Counted from the stretch's first letter, positions 1 through 7,270 are shown. The stretch is 14,972 bases of DNA from Veillonellaceae bacterium UBA5809 (GCA_002417965.1 DIDD01000139.1:1-14972); one strand, 5' to 3'. Numbers and translations: made by a program. The notes: generated by a model not told the origin, from the sequence alone.

Positions 1-58
1 GAAATCAGGCAATAAAAAAAGCTCACTTTGAAGTGGGCTTTTTTTATTGCCTGATTTC
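1..58. terminator. Bidirectional terminator, 58-bp near-perfect palindrome
   Basis: Positions 1-28 pair with 31-58 at 27 of 28 positions. The core hairpin (21-28 with 31-38) is flanked by a run of A on the left (14-20) and T on the right (39-45), so either strand gives a hairpin followed by a U tract. The only imperfect pair is 23/36: U-G wobble in plus-strand RNA, C-A mismatch in minus-strand RNA. It starts 3 nt after the efflux permease stop codon and should end that operon; the better plus-strand pairing suggests it also serves a convergent gene left of the window. The pairing is seen directly; function is inferred. Confidence 0.85.
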
Positions 59-61
59 TAA

Positions 62-3000
62 TTACTGTCTCAAAGAATCCTCCGTCAGGTATGTCTTTTT
101 CTTTTTCCGACGCAGAGAAAAGGAGTGTTCTTCAAAATACAGAAAAATAATAGGAATCACCAATAGTGTAAATACCGTGGAGGTCACCAGACCGCCAATG
201 ATAACCCATGCCATGCTGGATCTTGTTTCGGATCCGGCTGTTACTGCCAGTGCTGTGGGAAGCATGCCTGCAATCATGGTAAAGGTCGTCATGAGAATAG
301 GCCGGAGTCTGACCGATCCTGCTTTTATCACCGCTTCTTTAGGCGGCATTCCTTCCTGATGCATCAATGTCAACGTATAATCTAACAGGAGTGTTCCATT
401 TTTTGCTACCATACCATCCATAACAAGAATACCAATTAAAGAATACATATTAATTGTGTCATTTAAAAGGAAAAGGAAAAGAAAGGCTCCTATTAACCCA
501 AAAGGAAGAGAGAACATACGGATAAAAGATGTTTTCACTGATTCATAAAGAACGGATAAGATCATGTATACCAATACAAGTCCCATGAGAAGGGCGCTGA
601 TCATTTCTTCAAAAGTGGACTGCATCTGATCTGCCTGTCCTGAAAAACGCCACGTTACCGTATCAGGAAGTCCCATCGCTTCGAGTTGTTTTTTAACCTG
701 CTGTATGGAATCATTCAGCGGTTTTCCCGAAGGATTGGCGCCTATTGTGATTGAACGCTGTTTATCTGTACGGTTAATGGTAACAGGGCCAATGTCATCT
801 TTTACCGCAGCTACATCACTGACCCGGACAATAGAATTTTTCCCCTGTATGGGAATCGCCGAAACATCTGCCTTTCTGTAGTTTTGTCCCCCTGCCAGGT
901 AAACATTAATATCCGTGTCATTTCCGTCATTCAGAGGATCATTGGCCAGTGTCCCCGCTGAAACACCGCTGATAGCCGACGAGAAGGTATCTGTCAGATC
1001 ACCCACCGACACGCCGTATACTTTCATTTTTTCTCTGTCCGGTACAAGTTCCAGTTCAGGAAGCCCTTCTGTATAGTTGCTGCTGACATCAGTCAGTCCG
1101 AAGTCTCCTTTTTGAAGCGCCTGCTGAACATGATAGGATGCTGTGACCAGATCATCCATGTTATTGCCTCTCAGCTCAAGTCTGAATGAACCGTTGCCGG
1201 GCCCCGTGCCCCCGCCAGGAGTTCCTGACGCCGCTGCCTGATCCTCACGTACCCGGACATCACCGTCCGTTATATGGCTCTTTACAAAATTCCTCATATC
1301 TCCGGTAATATCCCATATGGTTCTGTTTCTGTCCCTGCGGTCTGTCAGTGTAACTCTGATACGCGCTGTATTAAGGCTCCCTCCGCCGACCATTGACATA
1401 TAGTAACGCATTTCGGGAATGGCGGAAATATAGTTTTCCAACTGCCTCACCACCTGGTCTGTCCGCTCCAGACTGGCATCGGTGGGAAGCTGTACTTCCA
1501 CATTGAAGCTCCCTTCATCAGTCTTTGGCATATATTCAGTTCCAATGATTCCCGCCGGCACCAAAGACACCGTCAGCATAAAGAGTATCAGTACCGAACC
1601 AATCAGAATTCTAGCGTGGGAAAAGCTCCAGGCTAATACCAATTCATATTCCTTCTGTATATGTCTTTCAAAAATATCTACTCTTTTCCATACTCTCCAA
1701 TCGGAAATTTGAAGGCCGTTTTTGAACAGACGCGATGCCATCATCGGTGTCAGCGTAAATGATACAAATAGAGAGAAAAGGGAAGCAAAGACAATGGTCA
1801 GCCCAAATTGTTTGAAAAATTGCCCGGTCATACCCGTCATAAATGCAATGGGCATAAACACAACTACATCACAAAGTGTAATTGCAATGGCCGCCATGCC
1901 AATTTCCGCCCGTCCATTGACGGCTGCTTTTTCAGCCGGTTCTCCCAAAGACAAATGTCTGTGGATATTTTCCAGGACAACAATGGAATCATCTACCAGA
2001 ATGCCGATGCACAGGGTCATCCCCATAAGAGACATCATGTTAAAAGTAAAACCAAACATATACATGACAAACAGTGTGGAAATGAGTGATGTGGGAATGG
2101 CAACCACAACGGCTGCCGTGGATCTCCACCCCCGGAGGAAAAGGAAAAGGACCAGTCCTGTTGTCAGCAGTCCTTCAATCAGCGTTTCTAATGTGTTGCT
2201 CAAAGCCGTTTTCACATAGTCTGCAGAATTGCTTATCACCGTAAACTGGTAATCCGGATAGGATTTTGTCAGCTGTTCCAGAACTTTAGTGACTCCTTCA
2301 GCCGTAGTTACCAGATTGGCATCGCTGTTTTTATATACAGACAGGCTGACTGCATCCTGACCGTTGACTCTTGCATACCGGGATACTCTTTTATCCTGTC
2401 TCGCCACAGATGCAACAGACGTCAGAGGAATAGAAATACCGCTGTTCCCTGTAACTTGTATTTTTTCAATATCCTGAATGTCTTTATATTGTGCTTTTAA
2501 ACGAATTTCTGTCTGCTGTCTGTCTGTATAGACGGATCCGGCCGGAGACAGCACATTCTCCGCTTTCAGCTGGCTGACAAGTTCGCTGACTGTCAATCCG
2601 TAGTAGCTTAATCTGTCACGGTCTGCCTGTACAGCAATTTCCCTGTCTCTGCCCCCATTAATATCTATATCAGATACACCATCGGCTTTTTCAATTTGAT
2701 CCTGAAATGTGTTTTCTGCCATAGAATACATTTCATCGAGGGGATGCCCCGATGTAACCGCTATCTCCATCATGGGCGTAGCATTGAGGTCTCTCTTGAC
2801 CACAACAGGATCATCAATACCGTCCGGAAGACTGTTTCTTATAGCATTAACCTTTTTGGATGCATCAATGGCTGCATAGTCGGCATTGGCAGAAAAATCA
2901 AGCTGAAGCATGATCTGCGCTTTCCCTGTCATGGCTTTTGATGTCATATGCTGTACATTTGATACGGAAGAAAGGGCATTTTCAACAGGCTTCACAACCT

Positions 3001-3184
3001 GCTGCTCTACAGATTCTGCATCGGCGCCGTCATAGTTAACGCTCACTGTAACATAGGGTGTATTAATATCGGGAAACAGTTCCACTCCGATTCTCCAATA
3101 GCTGTAGAGACCAAGAACTACAAAGAAGAGCACAATCATGGTAATCCCTACAGGATGCCTGACTGCATACTTTGTAAGATTCAT
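62..3184 (-). CDS. RND efflux permease, HAE1/AcrB-like
   Basis: Proton-driven inner-membrane pump subunit of 1040 residues, normal for the hydrophobe/amphiphile efflux RND family. It has the duplicated plan: TM1 near residues 10-30, a large periplasmic domain to about 330, TM2-6 at about 335-490, TM7 near 525-547, a second periplasmic domain to about 860, and TM8-12 at about 862-1017. Proton-relay residues are visible: Asp398-Asp399 in TM4 (AcrB D407/D408), Lys928 in TM10 (AcrB K940) and Arg961 in the RLRPILMT motif (AcrB R971 region). A Gly-rich stretch lies at 653-665 and the tail is Lys/Arg-rich (1025-1030). The ATG overlaps the adaptor gene stop by 4 nt (ATGA), implying translational coupling. 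No outer-membrane channel gene follows. Drug, bile-salt or lipid substrates cannot be told from the sequence. Confidence 0.95.
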   Translation of the reverse strand: MNLTKYAVRHPVGITMIVLFFVVLGLYSYWRIGVELFPDINTPYVTVSVNYDGADAESVEQQVVKPVENALSSVSNVQHMTSKAMTGKAQIMLQLDFSANADYAAIDASKKVNAIRNSLPDGIDDPVVVKRDLNATPMMEIAVTSGHPLDEMYSMAENTFQDQIEKADGVSDIDINGGRDREIAVQADRDRLSYYGLTVSELVSQLKAENVLSPAGSVYTDRQQTEIRLKAQYKDIQDIEKIQVTGNSGISIPLTSVASVARQDKRVSRYARVNGQDAVSLSVYKNSDANLVTTAEGVTKVLEQLTKSYPDYQFTVISNSADYVKTALSNTLETLIEGLLTTGLVLFLFLRGWRSTAAVVVAIPTSLISTLFVMYMFGFTFNMMSLMGMTLCIGILVDDSIVVLENIHRHLSLGEPAEKAAVNGRAEIGMAAIAITLCDVVVFMPIAFMTGMTGQFFKQFGLTIVFASLFSLFVSFTLTPMMASRLFKNGLQISDWRVWKRVDIFERHIQKEYELVLAWSFSHARILIGSVLILFMLTVSLVPAGIIGTEYMPKTDEGSFNVEVQLPTDASLERTDQVVRQLENYISAIPEMRYYMSMVGGGSLNTARIRVTLTDRRDRNRTIWDITGDMRNFVKSHITDGDVRVREDQAAASGTPGGGTGPGNGSFRLELRGNNMDDLVTASYHVQQALQKGDFGLTDVSSNYTEGLPELELVPDREKMKVYGVSVGDLTDTFSSAISGVSAGTLANDPLNDGNDTDINVYLAGGQNYRKADVSAIPIQGKNSIVRVSDVAAVKDDIGPVTINRTDKQRSITIGANPSGKPLNDSIQQVKKQLEAMGLPDTVTWRFSGQADQMQSTFEEMISALLMGLVLVYMILSVLYESVKTSFIRMFSLPFGLIGAFLFLFLLNDTINMYSLIGILVMDGMVAKNGTLLLDYTLTLMHQEGMPPKEAVIKAGSVRLRPILMTTFTMIAGMLPTALAVTAGSETRSSMAWVIIGGLVTSTVFTLLVIPIIFLYFEEHSFSLRRKKKKTYLTEDSLRQ

Positions 3185-4437
3185 GACTGTCCTCCTGACG
3201 CAGTGTCTATTCTGACTGATCCGCCATCTTTCAATTTTGAGATGTTCGTCACAGCAATACAGTCACCCGCCTGAATTCCCTGTATAATTTCGATGGATGT
3301 ATCATTGGACAACCCCGCAGTTACTTCTTTTTTGGTCACTTTTCCAGATCCGTCTGATAGGTATACATAGGTTTTCCCATTATCACGCAGAACCGCTTGT
3401 TTGGGCACATATAATGCATTTCTGCGCTGCACTGCAGAGATCTCTGCCCGTGCAAACATACCGCCTCTCAGAAGCCCGTCCGATGTATCCAGAGAAATAC
3501 GGGTCTGATAGGACTTTGTCGTGCTGTCCATCGCCGGACTGATGTAAACAATTGTTCCCTGGTAGGATTTTCCGAGAGAGTCAATGGATACTGATACGGG
3601 AAATCCCACATAAAGTATTCCTACATCCTGTTCGGCTACAGAACAGTCTACATAGATATGGCTGTTGTCCACAATGGTCAGCAGTTTCTGCCCCGCCGAC
3701 GCCCATTCTCCCGGTTCCGCGCTGCGGTATCCTATCATGCCGTTTCCCGGGGCCCTGATTGTCATGTCATCTCTCTGCTGTTCCAGTCCTGATACGTTAT
3801 AGGCAGACTGCCGCGCAGCCGCTTCTTTTTGCGCAATTATAGCCGGCTGGCTTCCGTAGGACTGATTTTCAAGGGCTTCCCATGACGCTTTTGCCTGTGC
3901 CATAGTCTGATATTTATTATCTAAATCCTGCCTGGATACTGCGCCCTCGCTGTAAAGCATCTGATAGCGGCCATATTCTGTCAGTGCATTGTCATAGGCC
4001 ACTTTAGCCGATGATGTATCTCCTCCATAGGACGCTCTGGTTTCCACAGCACTGGCCTGCGCAGCTTCTGTCCCAGCCTGATTGGCCGCAATGGAGATAT
4101 CAAGGTCTCTCATATCCTGTCTGATCAGCACCTGTCCGGTTTCAACACGGTCTCCCAGACGGACGTCAACTGAAGCAATGCGTCCGCTGTATTTAGGAGC
4201 AATATCTGTCTGTGATTCAGGAACCGTTTCCCCTGACAGAATAATCGTCCTTTTCATATCTGCTGGTTCAATTTCCTGCACCTGTATAAGCGGCAGGGAG
4301 GACTGTGAGGAAGAGGTCGCCTTTCCTCTGTGCGTCATCCACCACACGCTGCCCATAAGAAGACAGAGAATCATGATCCACACTGCATATTTAACTGCCC
4401 TGTTATGGCCTATGTATTTAAACCGGTTGGTCATCAA
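3181..4437 (-). CDS. RND periplasmic adaptor (membrane fusion protein, HlyD/AcrA-like)
   Basis: Links the inner-membrane pump to an outer-membrane channel. The 418-residue product has an N-terminal membrane anchor (about 15-33) with no lipobox cysteine, so it is probably a signal-anchored rather than acylated adaptor. Then come a lipoyl half-motif (about 83-108), an Ala/Gln-rich helical hairpin (about 110-222), the second lipoyl half (about 225-256, RAPGNGMIGY then EPGEWASAGQ), a beta-barrel (about 258-335) and a membrane-proximal domain (about 340-410). Two adjacent starts are possible: TTG at 4437 and ATG at 4434. The AAGGAGA site is 9 nt from TTG and 12 nt from ATG, which slightly favours TTG. 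It is the first gene of the efflux operon and overlaps the permease gene by 4 nt. Confidence 0.93.
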   Translation of the reverse strand: MMTNRFKYIGHNRAVKYAVWIMILCLLMGSVWWMTHRGKATSSSQSSLPLIQVQEIEPADMKRTIILSGETVPESQTDIAPKYSGRIASVDVRLGDRVETGQVLIRQDMRDLDISIAANQAGTEAAQASAVETRASYGGDTSSAKVAYDNALTEYGRYQMLYSEGAVSRQDLDNKYQTMAQAKASWEALENQSYGSQPAIIAQKEAAARQSAYNVSGLEQQRDDMTIRAPGNGMIGYRSAEPGEWASAGQKLLTIVDNSHIYVDCSVAEQDVGILYVGFPVSVSIDSLGKSYQGTIVYISPAMDSTTKSYQTRISLDTSDGLLRGGMFARAEISAVQRRNALYVPKQAVLRDNGKTYVYLSDGSGKVTKKEVTAGLSNDTSIEIIQGIQAGDCIAVTNISKLKDGGSVRIDTASGGQS

Positions 4438-4469
4438 TGCTCAAGTCTCCTTACGCCTGCTTTAAATAA

Positions 4470-4493
4470 TATATAATCACTTTCTATTATATA
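4470..4493. promoter_or_regulatory. Inverted repeat overlapping efflux promoter (candidate operator)
   Basis: TATATAAT at 4470-4477 and ATTATATA at 4486-4493 are a perfect 8-bp inverted repeat around an 8-nt spacer. The right arm covers the predicted -10 box of the adaptor gene. RND operons are often controlled by TetR- or MarR-type repressors that bind such sites, but no regulator gene is in the window. The arms are pure A/T, so chance is a real alternative. Confidence 0.4.
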
Positions 4494-4513
4494 CACACCT
4501 GCATAAAATACAA
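4486..4513 (-). promoter_or_regulatory. Predicted sigma-A promoter of the efflux operon
   Basis: On the minus strand a perfect TATAAT (4491-4486) follows a weak -35 TTGTAT (4513-4508) with a 16-nt spacer. Transcription would start near 4479, leaving a leader of about 40 nt to the adaptor start. The -10 is consensus but the -35 matches only its first three bases, so an activator or induction may be needed. Confidence 0.5.
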
Positions 4514-4588
4514 TCACCATGCATGTAAATATCAGTTAAATTTGTGTAGGGTTACTATCCATATGTTACATCCGGACAACGAACGAAA

Positions 4589-4652
4589 AAGAAGACCCAC
4601 TTTTGTGTTATGCTTGATTCATCACAAAAAAGCCATCAAAAGGGGTCTTCTT
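4589..4652. repeat. 16-bp inverted repeat with 31-nt loop
   Basis: The left arm 4589-4605 pairs with 4637-4652: ten perfect pairs (AAGAAGACCC with GGGTCTTCTT), a bulged A at 4599, then six more (CTTTTG with CAAAAG). In minus-strand RNA the structure ends in UUCUUUUUC, weakly terminator-like, about 150 nt upstream of the adaptor gene. In plus-strand RNA the right arm contains AAGGGG, the only ribosome-binding-like sequence before the ATG at 4654. A competing inner pairing (CACAAAA, 4623-4629, with TTTTGTG, 4601-4607) overlaps the left arm. It may be an attenuator, a remnant of insertion-sequence ends, or a translation-blocking hairpin. Confidence 0.6.
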
Positions 4653-4653
4653 C

Positions 4654-4857
4654 ATGAACAGCATATCACAGACACACGTTGCCGTCTATCTCTTCTTTTT
4701 TATCCAAAACATTTTGGCGTTTCTAAAGCTCCCAGAAAATATCATGGAAATCTCCAGTTTGACCCAGAGCAAAAATCATTCTTTACAGATATATTCTGTT
4801 TCAGTATCCGTTCAGATCGTTTGTGAACCTGAAAACAGATCCGGTCATGTTTTCTGA
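4654..4857 (+). CDS. Doubtful small ORF, hydrophobic N-terminus
   Basis: A 67-codon ORF, the only plausible plus-strand gene. It begins 1 nt after the 4589-4652 inverted repeat, whose right arm supplies an AAGGGG-like binding site 8 nt before ATG. Residues about 9-25 are hydrophobic (VAVYLFFFIQNILAFL) and could form one membrane helix; the rest is polar. It ends 24 nt before the rplQ terminator hairpin, which also works in this direction. I recognise no family. Alternatives are a type I toxin-like peptide, a decayed transposase start, or a chance ORF; chance is the default. Confidence 0.2.
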   Translation: MNSISQTHVAVYLFFFIQNILAFLKLPENIMEISSLTQSKNHSLQIYSVSVSVQIVCEPENRSGHVF

Positions 4858-4880
4858 AACAGCCTCCCTGTCTTCCCACT

Positions 4881-4920
4881 AAAAAACAGGCGCTCCGTAA
4901 TTTACGGAGTGCCTGTTTTT
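4881..4920. terminator. Rho-independent terminator after rplQ, bidirectional
   Basis: The arms 4882-4900 and 4902-4920 form a strong hairpin (core CAGGC.CTCCG with CGGAG.GCCTG), with A5-6 on the left and T5 on the right. It starts 11 nt downstream of the rplQ stop and ends the ribosomal/rpoA transcript. One position (4892/4910) is a G-U wobble in plus-strand RNA but a C-A mismatch in minus-strand RNA. It can therefore stop transcription from either side. Confidence 0.9.
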
Positions 4921-4931
4921 AGCTTTTCCAG

Positions 4932-5270
4932 TCACATCAATTCAATAATGACCAGCGGTGCCGCATCCCCTTTACGGGGTTCAAGTTTCATAATGCGTGT
5001 ATAACCGCCGTTGCGGTCAGTATACTTTTCAGCCAGTTCACTGAATAATTTTCTTGTGACATTTTCTTCCATAATGTATGAAAGTGCCTGGCGGCGTGCA
5101 TGAAGGTCACCGCGCTTTGCCAAAGAAATCATTTTATCAGCCACGCGGCGGAGTTCCTTTGCCTTGGCTTCTGTGGTCTGGATACGCCCATGCTGAAAGA
5201 GGGATGTGACCAAACTGCGGAGCACGGCTTTACGGGCTGAGCTGTCACGTCTCAATTTACTGTGAGTCAT
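4932..5270 (-). CDS. rplQ: 50S ribosomal protein L17
   Basis: Large-subunit protein of 112 residues that binds 23S rRNA near the peptide exit side. The start TTEAKAKELRRVADKMI and the GDLHARRQA segment (about 55-63) are typical of L17, as is the conserved end GGYTRIMKLEPRKGDAAPLVIIEL. The length matches the family. ATG at 5270 follows an AGGAGGAAA-type site. It lies 19 nt after rpoA and is the last gene of the cluster, directly before the terminator, as is usual in Firmicutes. Confidence 0.98.
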   Translation of the reverse strand: MTHSKLRRDSSARKAVLRSLVTSLFQHGRIQTTEAKAKELRRVADKMISLAKRGDLHARRQALSYIMEENVTRKLFSELAEKYTDRNGGYTRIMKLEPRKGDAAPLVIIELM

Positions 5271-5289
5271 GTCTTTCCTCCTAAATTAA

Positions 5290-6276
5290 TCAATCTTTCG
5301 GATTTCTCAGCTGGAGATTCAATCCTCTGAAGGTAGTCAGTTTTTCTTTGATTTCATCAACTGATTTTTTACCCAGATTCCGAACTCTTGTCAATTCATC
5401 CTCTGTTTTGTCTACCAGCTGGTCAATCGAATTAATTCCGGCCCTTTTCAGGCAGTTAAATGCACGGACTGACAATTCCAGTTCTTCAATCGGAATCTGG
5501 GATAAATCTACCTGTTCCTGGGGAATTTCTGATGAATCTTCGTCCTGCACAGCATTTCCCGGGACTTCAATCATCTTTTCTTCCGTGGCCAGATCCTGAA
5601 ATTTTTCAAAATACGTGATCAAAATGGTAGCTGCTTTCGCAACAGCATCCGGCGCCGTAATGGATCCGTCAGTTTCGACGGACAGGCTCAGTTTATCATA
5701 GTTCATCTCGTTGCCTACCCGGGTATCGCTGACTTCAAAATTACACTTGATCACAGGGGAATAGATGGAATCAATCGGGATAACACCGATTGCATCATCT
5801 TCCTGTTTGTTCTTGGTACAGGGAACATAGCCATGCCCCGTATCCACAGTCAGTTCCATGCCCAAATGGGCATCAGGAGCCAGCGTGCAGAGCGGCAGAT
5901 CCTGATTCAAAATTTCTATTTCAGAGGGCAGTTCAAGATCGCCGGCATAAACAATCCCCTCTTTTGAAATATCAACTCTTATCTGAATCGGGAACTGGGC
6001 TTCTCCATGTGCCATAAACCGAATTTTCTTCAAATTCAGAATCATGTCGGTGACGTCTTCACGGACACCGTCAATGGTTGAAAATTCATGAAGAACTCCG
6101 TCAACTTTAATGGATGTAATAGCCACACCATCCAGGGAAGACAGCAGTACACGGCGGAGACTGTTTCCCAGTGTAATGCCGTATCCTCTTTCCAGCGGTT
6201 CACATTCGAACTTGCCATGACGATTGTCATCATCCAATTCAACAGTTTTAATGGTGAAACTTCTGTTCTCAATCAT
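5290..6276 (-). CDS. rpoA: DNA-directed RNA polymerase subunit alpha
   Basis: Assembly platform of RNA polymerase, 328 residues. The N-terminal dimerisation domain spans about 1-230 (GYGITLGNSLRRVLLSSL at 32-49), followed by an acidic linker (about 240-262). The C-terminal domain (about 265-320) holds two helix-hairpin-helix-like elements that contact UP-element DNA and regulators; Arg271 in SVRAFNCLK corresponds to E. coli Arg265. I chose ATG at 6276, 8 nt after AAGGAGG. An in-frame GTG at 6297 lies before that binding site and would add seven untypical residues. The gap to rpsK is 51 nt and contains no rpsD. Confidence 0.98.
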   Translation of the reverse strand: MIENRSFTIKTVELDDDNRHGKFECEPLERGYGITLGNSLRRVLLSSLDGVAITSIKVDGVLHEFSTIDGVREDVTDMILNLKKIRFMAHGEAQFPIQIRVDISKEGIVYAGDLELPSEIEILNQDLPLCTLAPDAHLGMELTVDTGHGYVPCTKNKQEDDAIGVIPIDSIYSPVIKCNFEVSDTRVGNEMNYDKLSLSVETDGSITAPDAVAKAATILITYFEKFQDLATEEKMIEVPGNAVQDEDSSEIPQEQVDLSQIPIEELELSVRAFNCLKRAGINSIDQLVDKTEDELTRVRNLGKKSVDEIKEKLTTFRGLNLQLRNPKD

Positions 6277-6327
6277 CAGAAAGTCCTCCTTCTGCACCCA
6301 GCGGCGCTAATATCGTCCATTCGCCCA

Positions 6328-6717
6328 TTAAACTCTTCTGCGTTTAGGTGGACGGCAGCCGTTATGCGGAATCGGAGTTACATCTTTAATGCTGCTGACT
6401 TCAATACCCGTCGCCTGGAGTGCACGGATCGCAGCCTCACGGCCGGATCCCGGACCCTTTACAAATACTTCAACCTGTCTCATACCCTGGTCAATAGCTG
6501 CCTTTGCGGCTTGTTCTGCAGCCATCTGCGCTGCAAAAGGAGTGCTCTTTCTGGAGCCCTTAAATCCCAGTCCGCCTGCAGATGCCCATGATAATGTATT
6601 GCCCTTTGTATCCGTAATCGTGACAATCGTATTGTTGAATGTGGAACGGATATGAGCGGCTCCTGTTTCAATATGTTTCTTTTCTCTTTTTTTCGTCTTG
6701 TTCTTTACTGTGGCCAT
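6328..6717 (-). CDS. rpsK: 30S ribosomal protein S11
   Basis: Small-subunit platform protein that binds 16S rRNA near the 3' end, 129 residues. Family hallmarks are visible: AHIRSTFNNTIVTITD (about 21-36), SWASAGGLGFKGSRKSTPFAAQ (about 43-64), VKGPGSGREAAIRAL and the C-terminal TPIPHNGCRPPKRRRV. The basic N-terminus (about 5-14) is normal. ATG at 6717 is preceded by AGGAGGGAT. It sits 18 nt after rpsM. The next gene is rpoA rather than rpsD, as in Bacillus. Confidence 0.98.
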   Translation of the reverse strand: MATVKNKTKKREKKHIETGAAHIRSTFNNTIVTITDTKGNTLSWASAGGLGFKGSRKSTPFAAQMAAEQAAKAAIDQGMRQVEVFVKGPGSGREAAIRALQATGIEVSSIKDVTPIPHNGCRPPKRRRV

Positions 6718-6735
6718 ATTATCCCTCCTTCAACA

Positions 6736-7113
6736 TTATTTCTTGGTAGCAGTTTTTTTGCCTGCAATCGTCTTTTTGGGTCCCTTACGTGTACGGGCAT
6801 TGGTTTTGGTCCTCTGTCCTCGTACGGGCAGTCCTTCGCGGTGACGCTTCCCGCGGTAAGAATTGATTTCAATCAGACGCTTAATGTTGAGAGACTCTTC
6901 CCTGCGAAGATCGCCTTCTACTTTGTAATGATCCAGTACTTCACGGATTTTGGCGACTTGATCTTCTGTAAGATCCCGAACCCGGATATCCGGATTAATT
7001 TCGGCATCTCCCAGAATCTTCTTTGAAAGAGTGAGGCCGATTCCATAAATATAAGTTAAGCCAATCTCAACGCGCTTATCCCGTGGTAAGTCTACACCGG
7101 CTATACGTGCCAT
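6736..7113 (-). CDS. rpsM: 30S ribosomal protein S13
   Basis: Small-subunit head protein that contacts the P-site tRNA and forms the bridge to L5, 125 residues. It opens with MARIAGVDLPRDKRVEIGLTYIYGIG (split here by function: N-terminal strand and helix-two-turn-helix), has the RGKRHREGLPVRGQRTKTNARTRKG block at about 87-111, and ends in the usual Lys-rich tail. ATG at 7113 follows AAAGGAGGT with a 9-nt spacer. It lies 21 nt after rpmJ. Confidence 0.98.
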   Translation of the reverse strand: MARIAGVDLPRDKRVEIGLTYIYGIGLTLSKKILGDAEINPDIRVRDLTEDQVAKIREVLDHYKVEGDLRREESLNIKRLIEINSYRGKRHREGLPVRGQRTKTNARTRKGPKKTIAGKKTATKK

Positions 7114-7134
7114 CTACTCCATACCTCCTTTAAA

Positions 7135-7248
7135 TTAACCCTGTCTCTGTTTATGTTTAGGATTTTCGCAAATGACCATGACACGGCCCTTGCGCTTAAT
7201 AATTTTGCATTTGTCACACATCTTCTTGACGGACGGTCTGACTTTCAT
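7135..7248 (-). CDS. rpmJ: 50S ribosomal protein L36, zinc-binding form
   Basis: Smallest large-subunit protein, 37 residues, full length for the family. It reads MKVRPSVKKMCDKCKIIKRK and ends in ENPKHKQRQG. Cys11, Cys14, Cys27 and His32 form the zinc ribbon, so this is the zinc-dependent C+ form. ATG at 7248 follows AAAGGAGG with a 7-nt spacer. It lies between infA and rpsM, 22 and 21 nt from each, the standard Firmicute arrangement. Confidence 0.97.
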   Translation of the reverse strand: MKVRPSVKKMCDKCKIIKRKGRVMVICENPKHKQRQG

Positions 7249-7270
7249 TTTGCTGCCTCCTTTGCATGCT

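Larger units (their letters stand above)
4438..4880. other. Spacer between efflux operon and rplQ terminator
   Basis: A 443-nt stretch without a confident gene. In order it holds: the adaptor ribosome binding site (about 4448-4454), an 8-bp inverted repeat and predicted promoter (4470-4513), an A/T-rich stretch with the palindrome CATGCATG (4518-4525), a 16-bp inverted repeat (4589-4652), and a doubtful plus-strand 67-codon ORF (4654-4857). Composition is more A/T-rich than the ribosomal block. No transposase, tRNA or known riboswitch could be recognised. Confidence 0.7.

Noticed and set aside
33..359. Plus-strand ORF of 108 codons
   Set aside because: It lies antisense to the end of the RND permease and starts inside the terminator; no domain or binding site.
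1722..2219. Plus-strand ORF of 165 codons
   Set aside because: Antisense to the permease TM2-6 region; Ser/Thr/Met/Arg-rich translation typical of a shadow frame.
4542..4826. Plus-strand ORF of 94 codons in the spacer
   Set aside because: No binding site, runs through the inverted repeat, no recognisable domain; less likely than the overlapping 4654 ORF, itself doubtful.
6277..6297. Upstream GTG start for rpoA
   Set aside because: It precedes and includes the ribosome binding site; the ATG at 6276 gives the family N-terminus.
6088..6591. Plus-strand ORF of 167 codons
   Set aside because: Crosses antisense through rpoA and rpsK, both certain genes; no domain seen.
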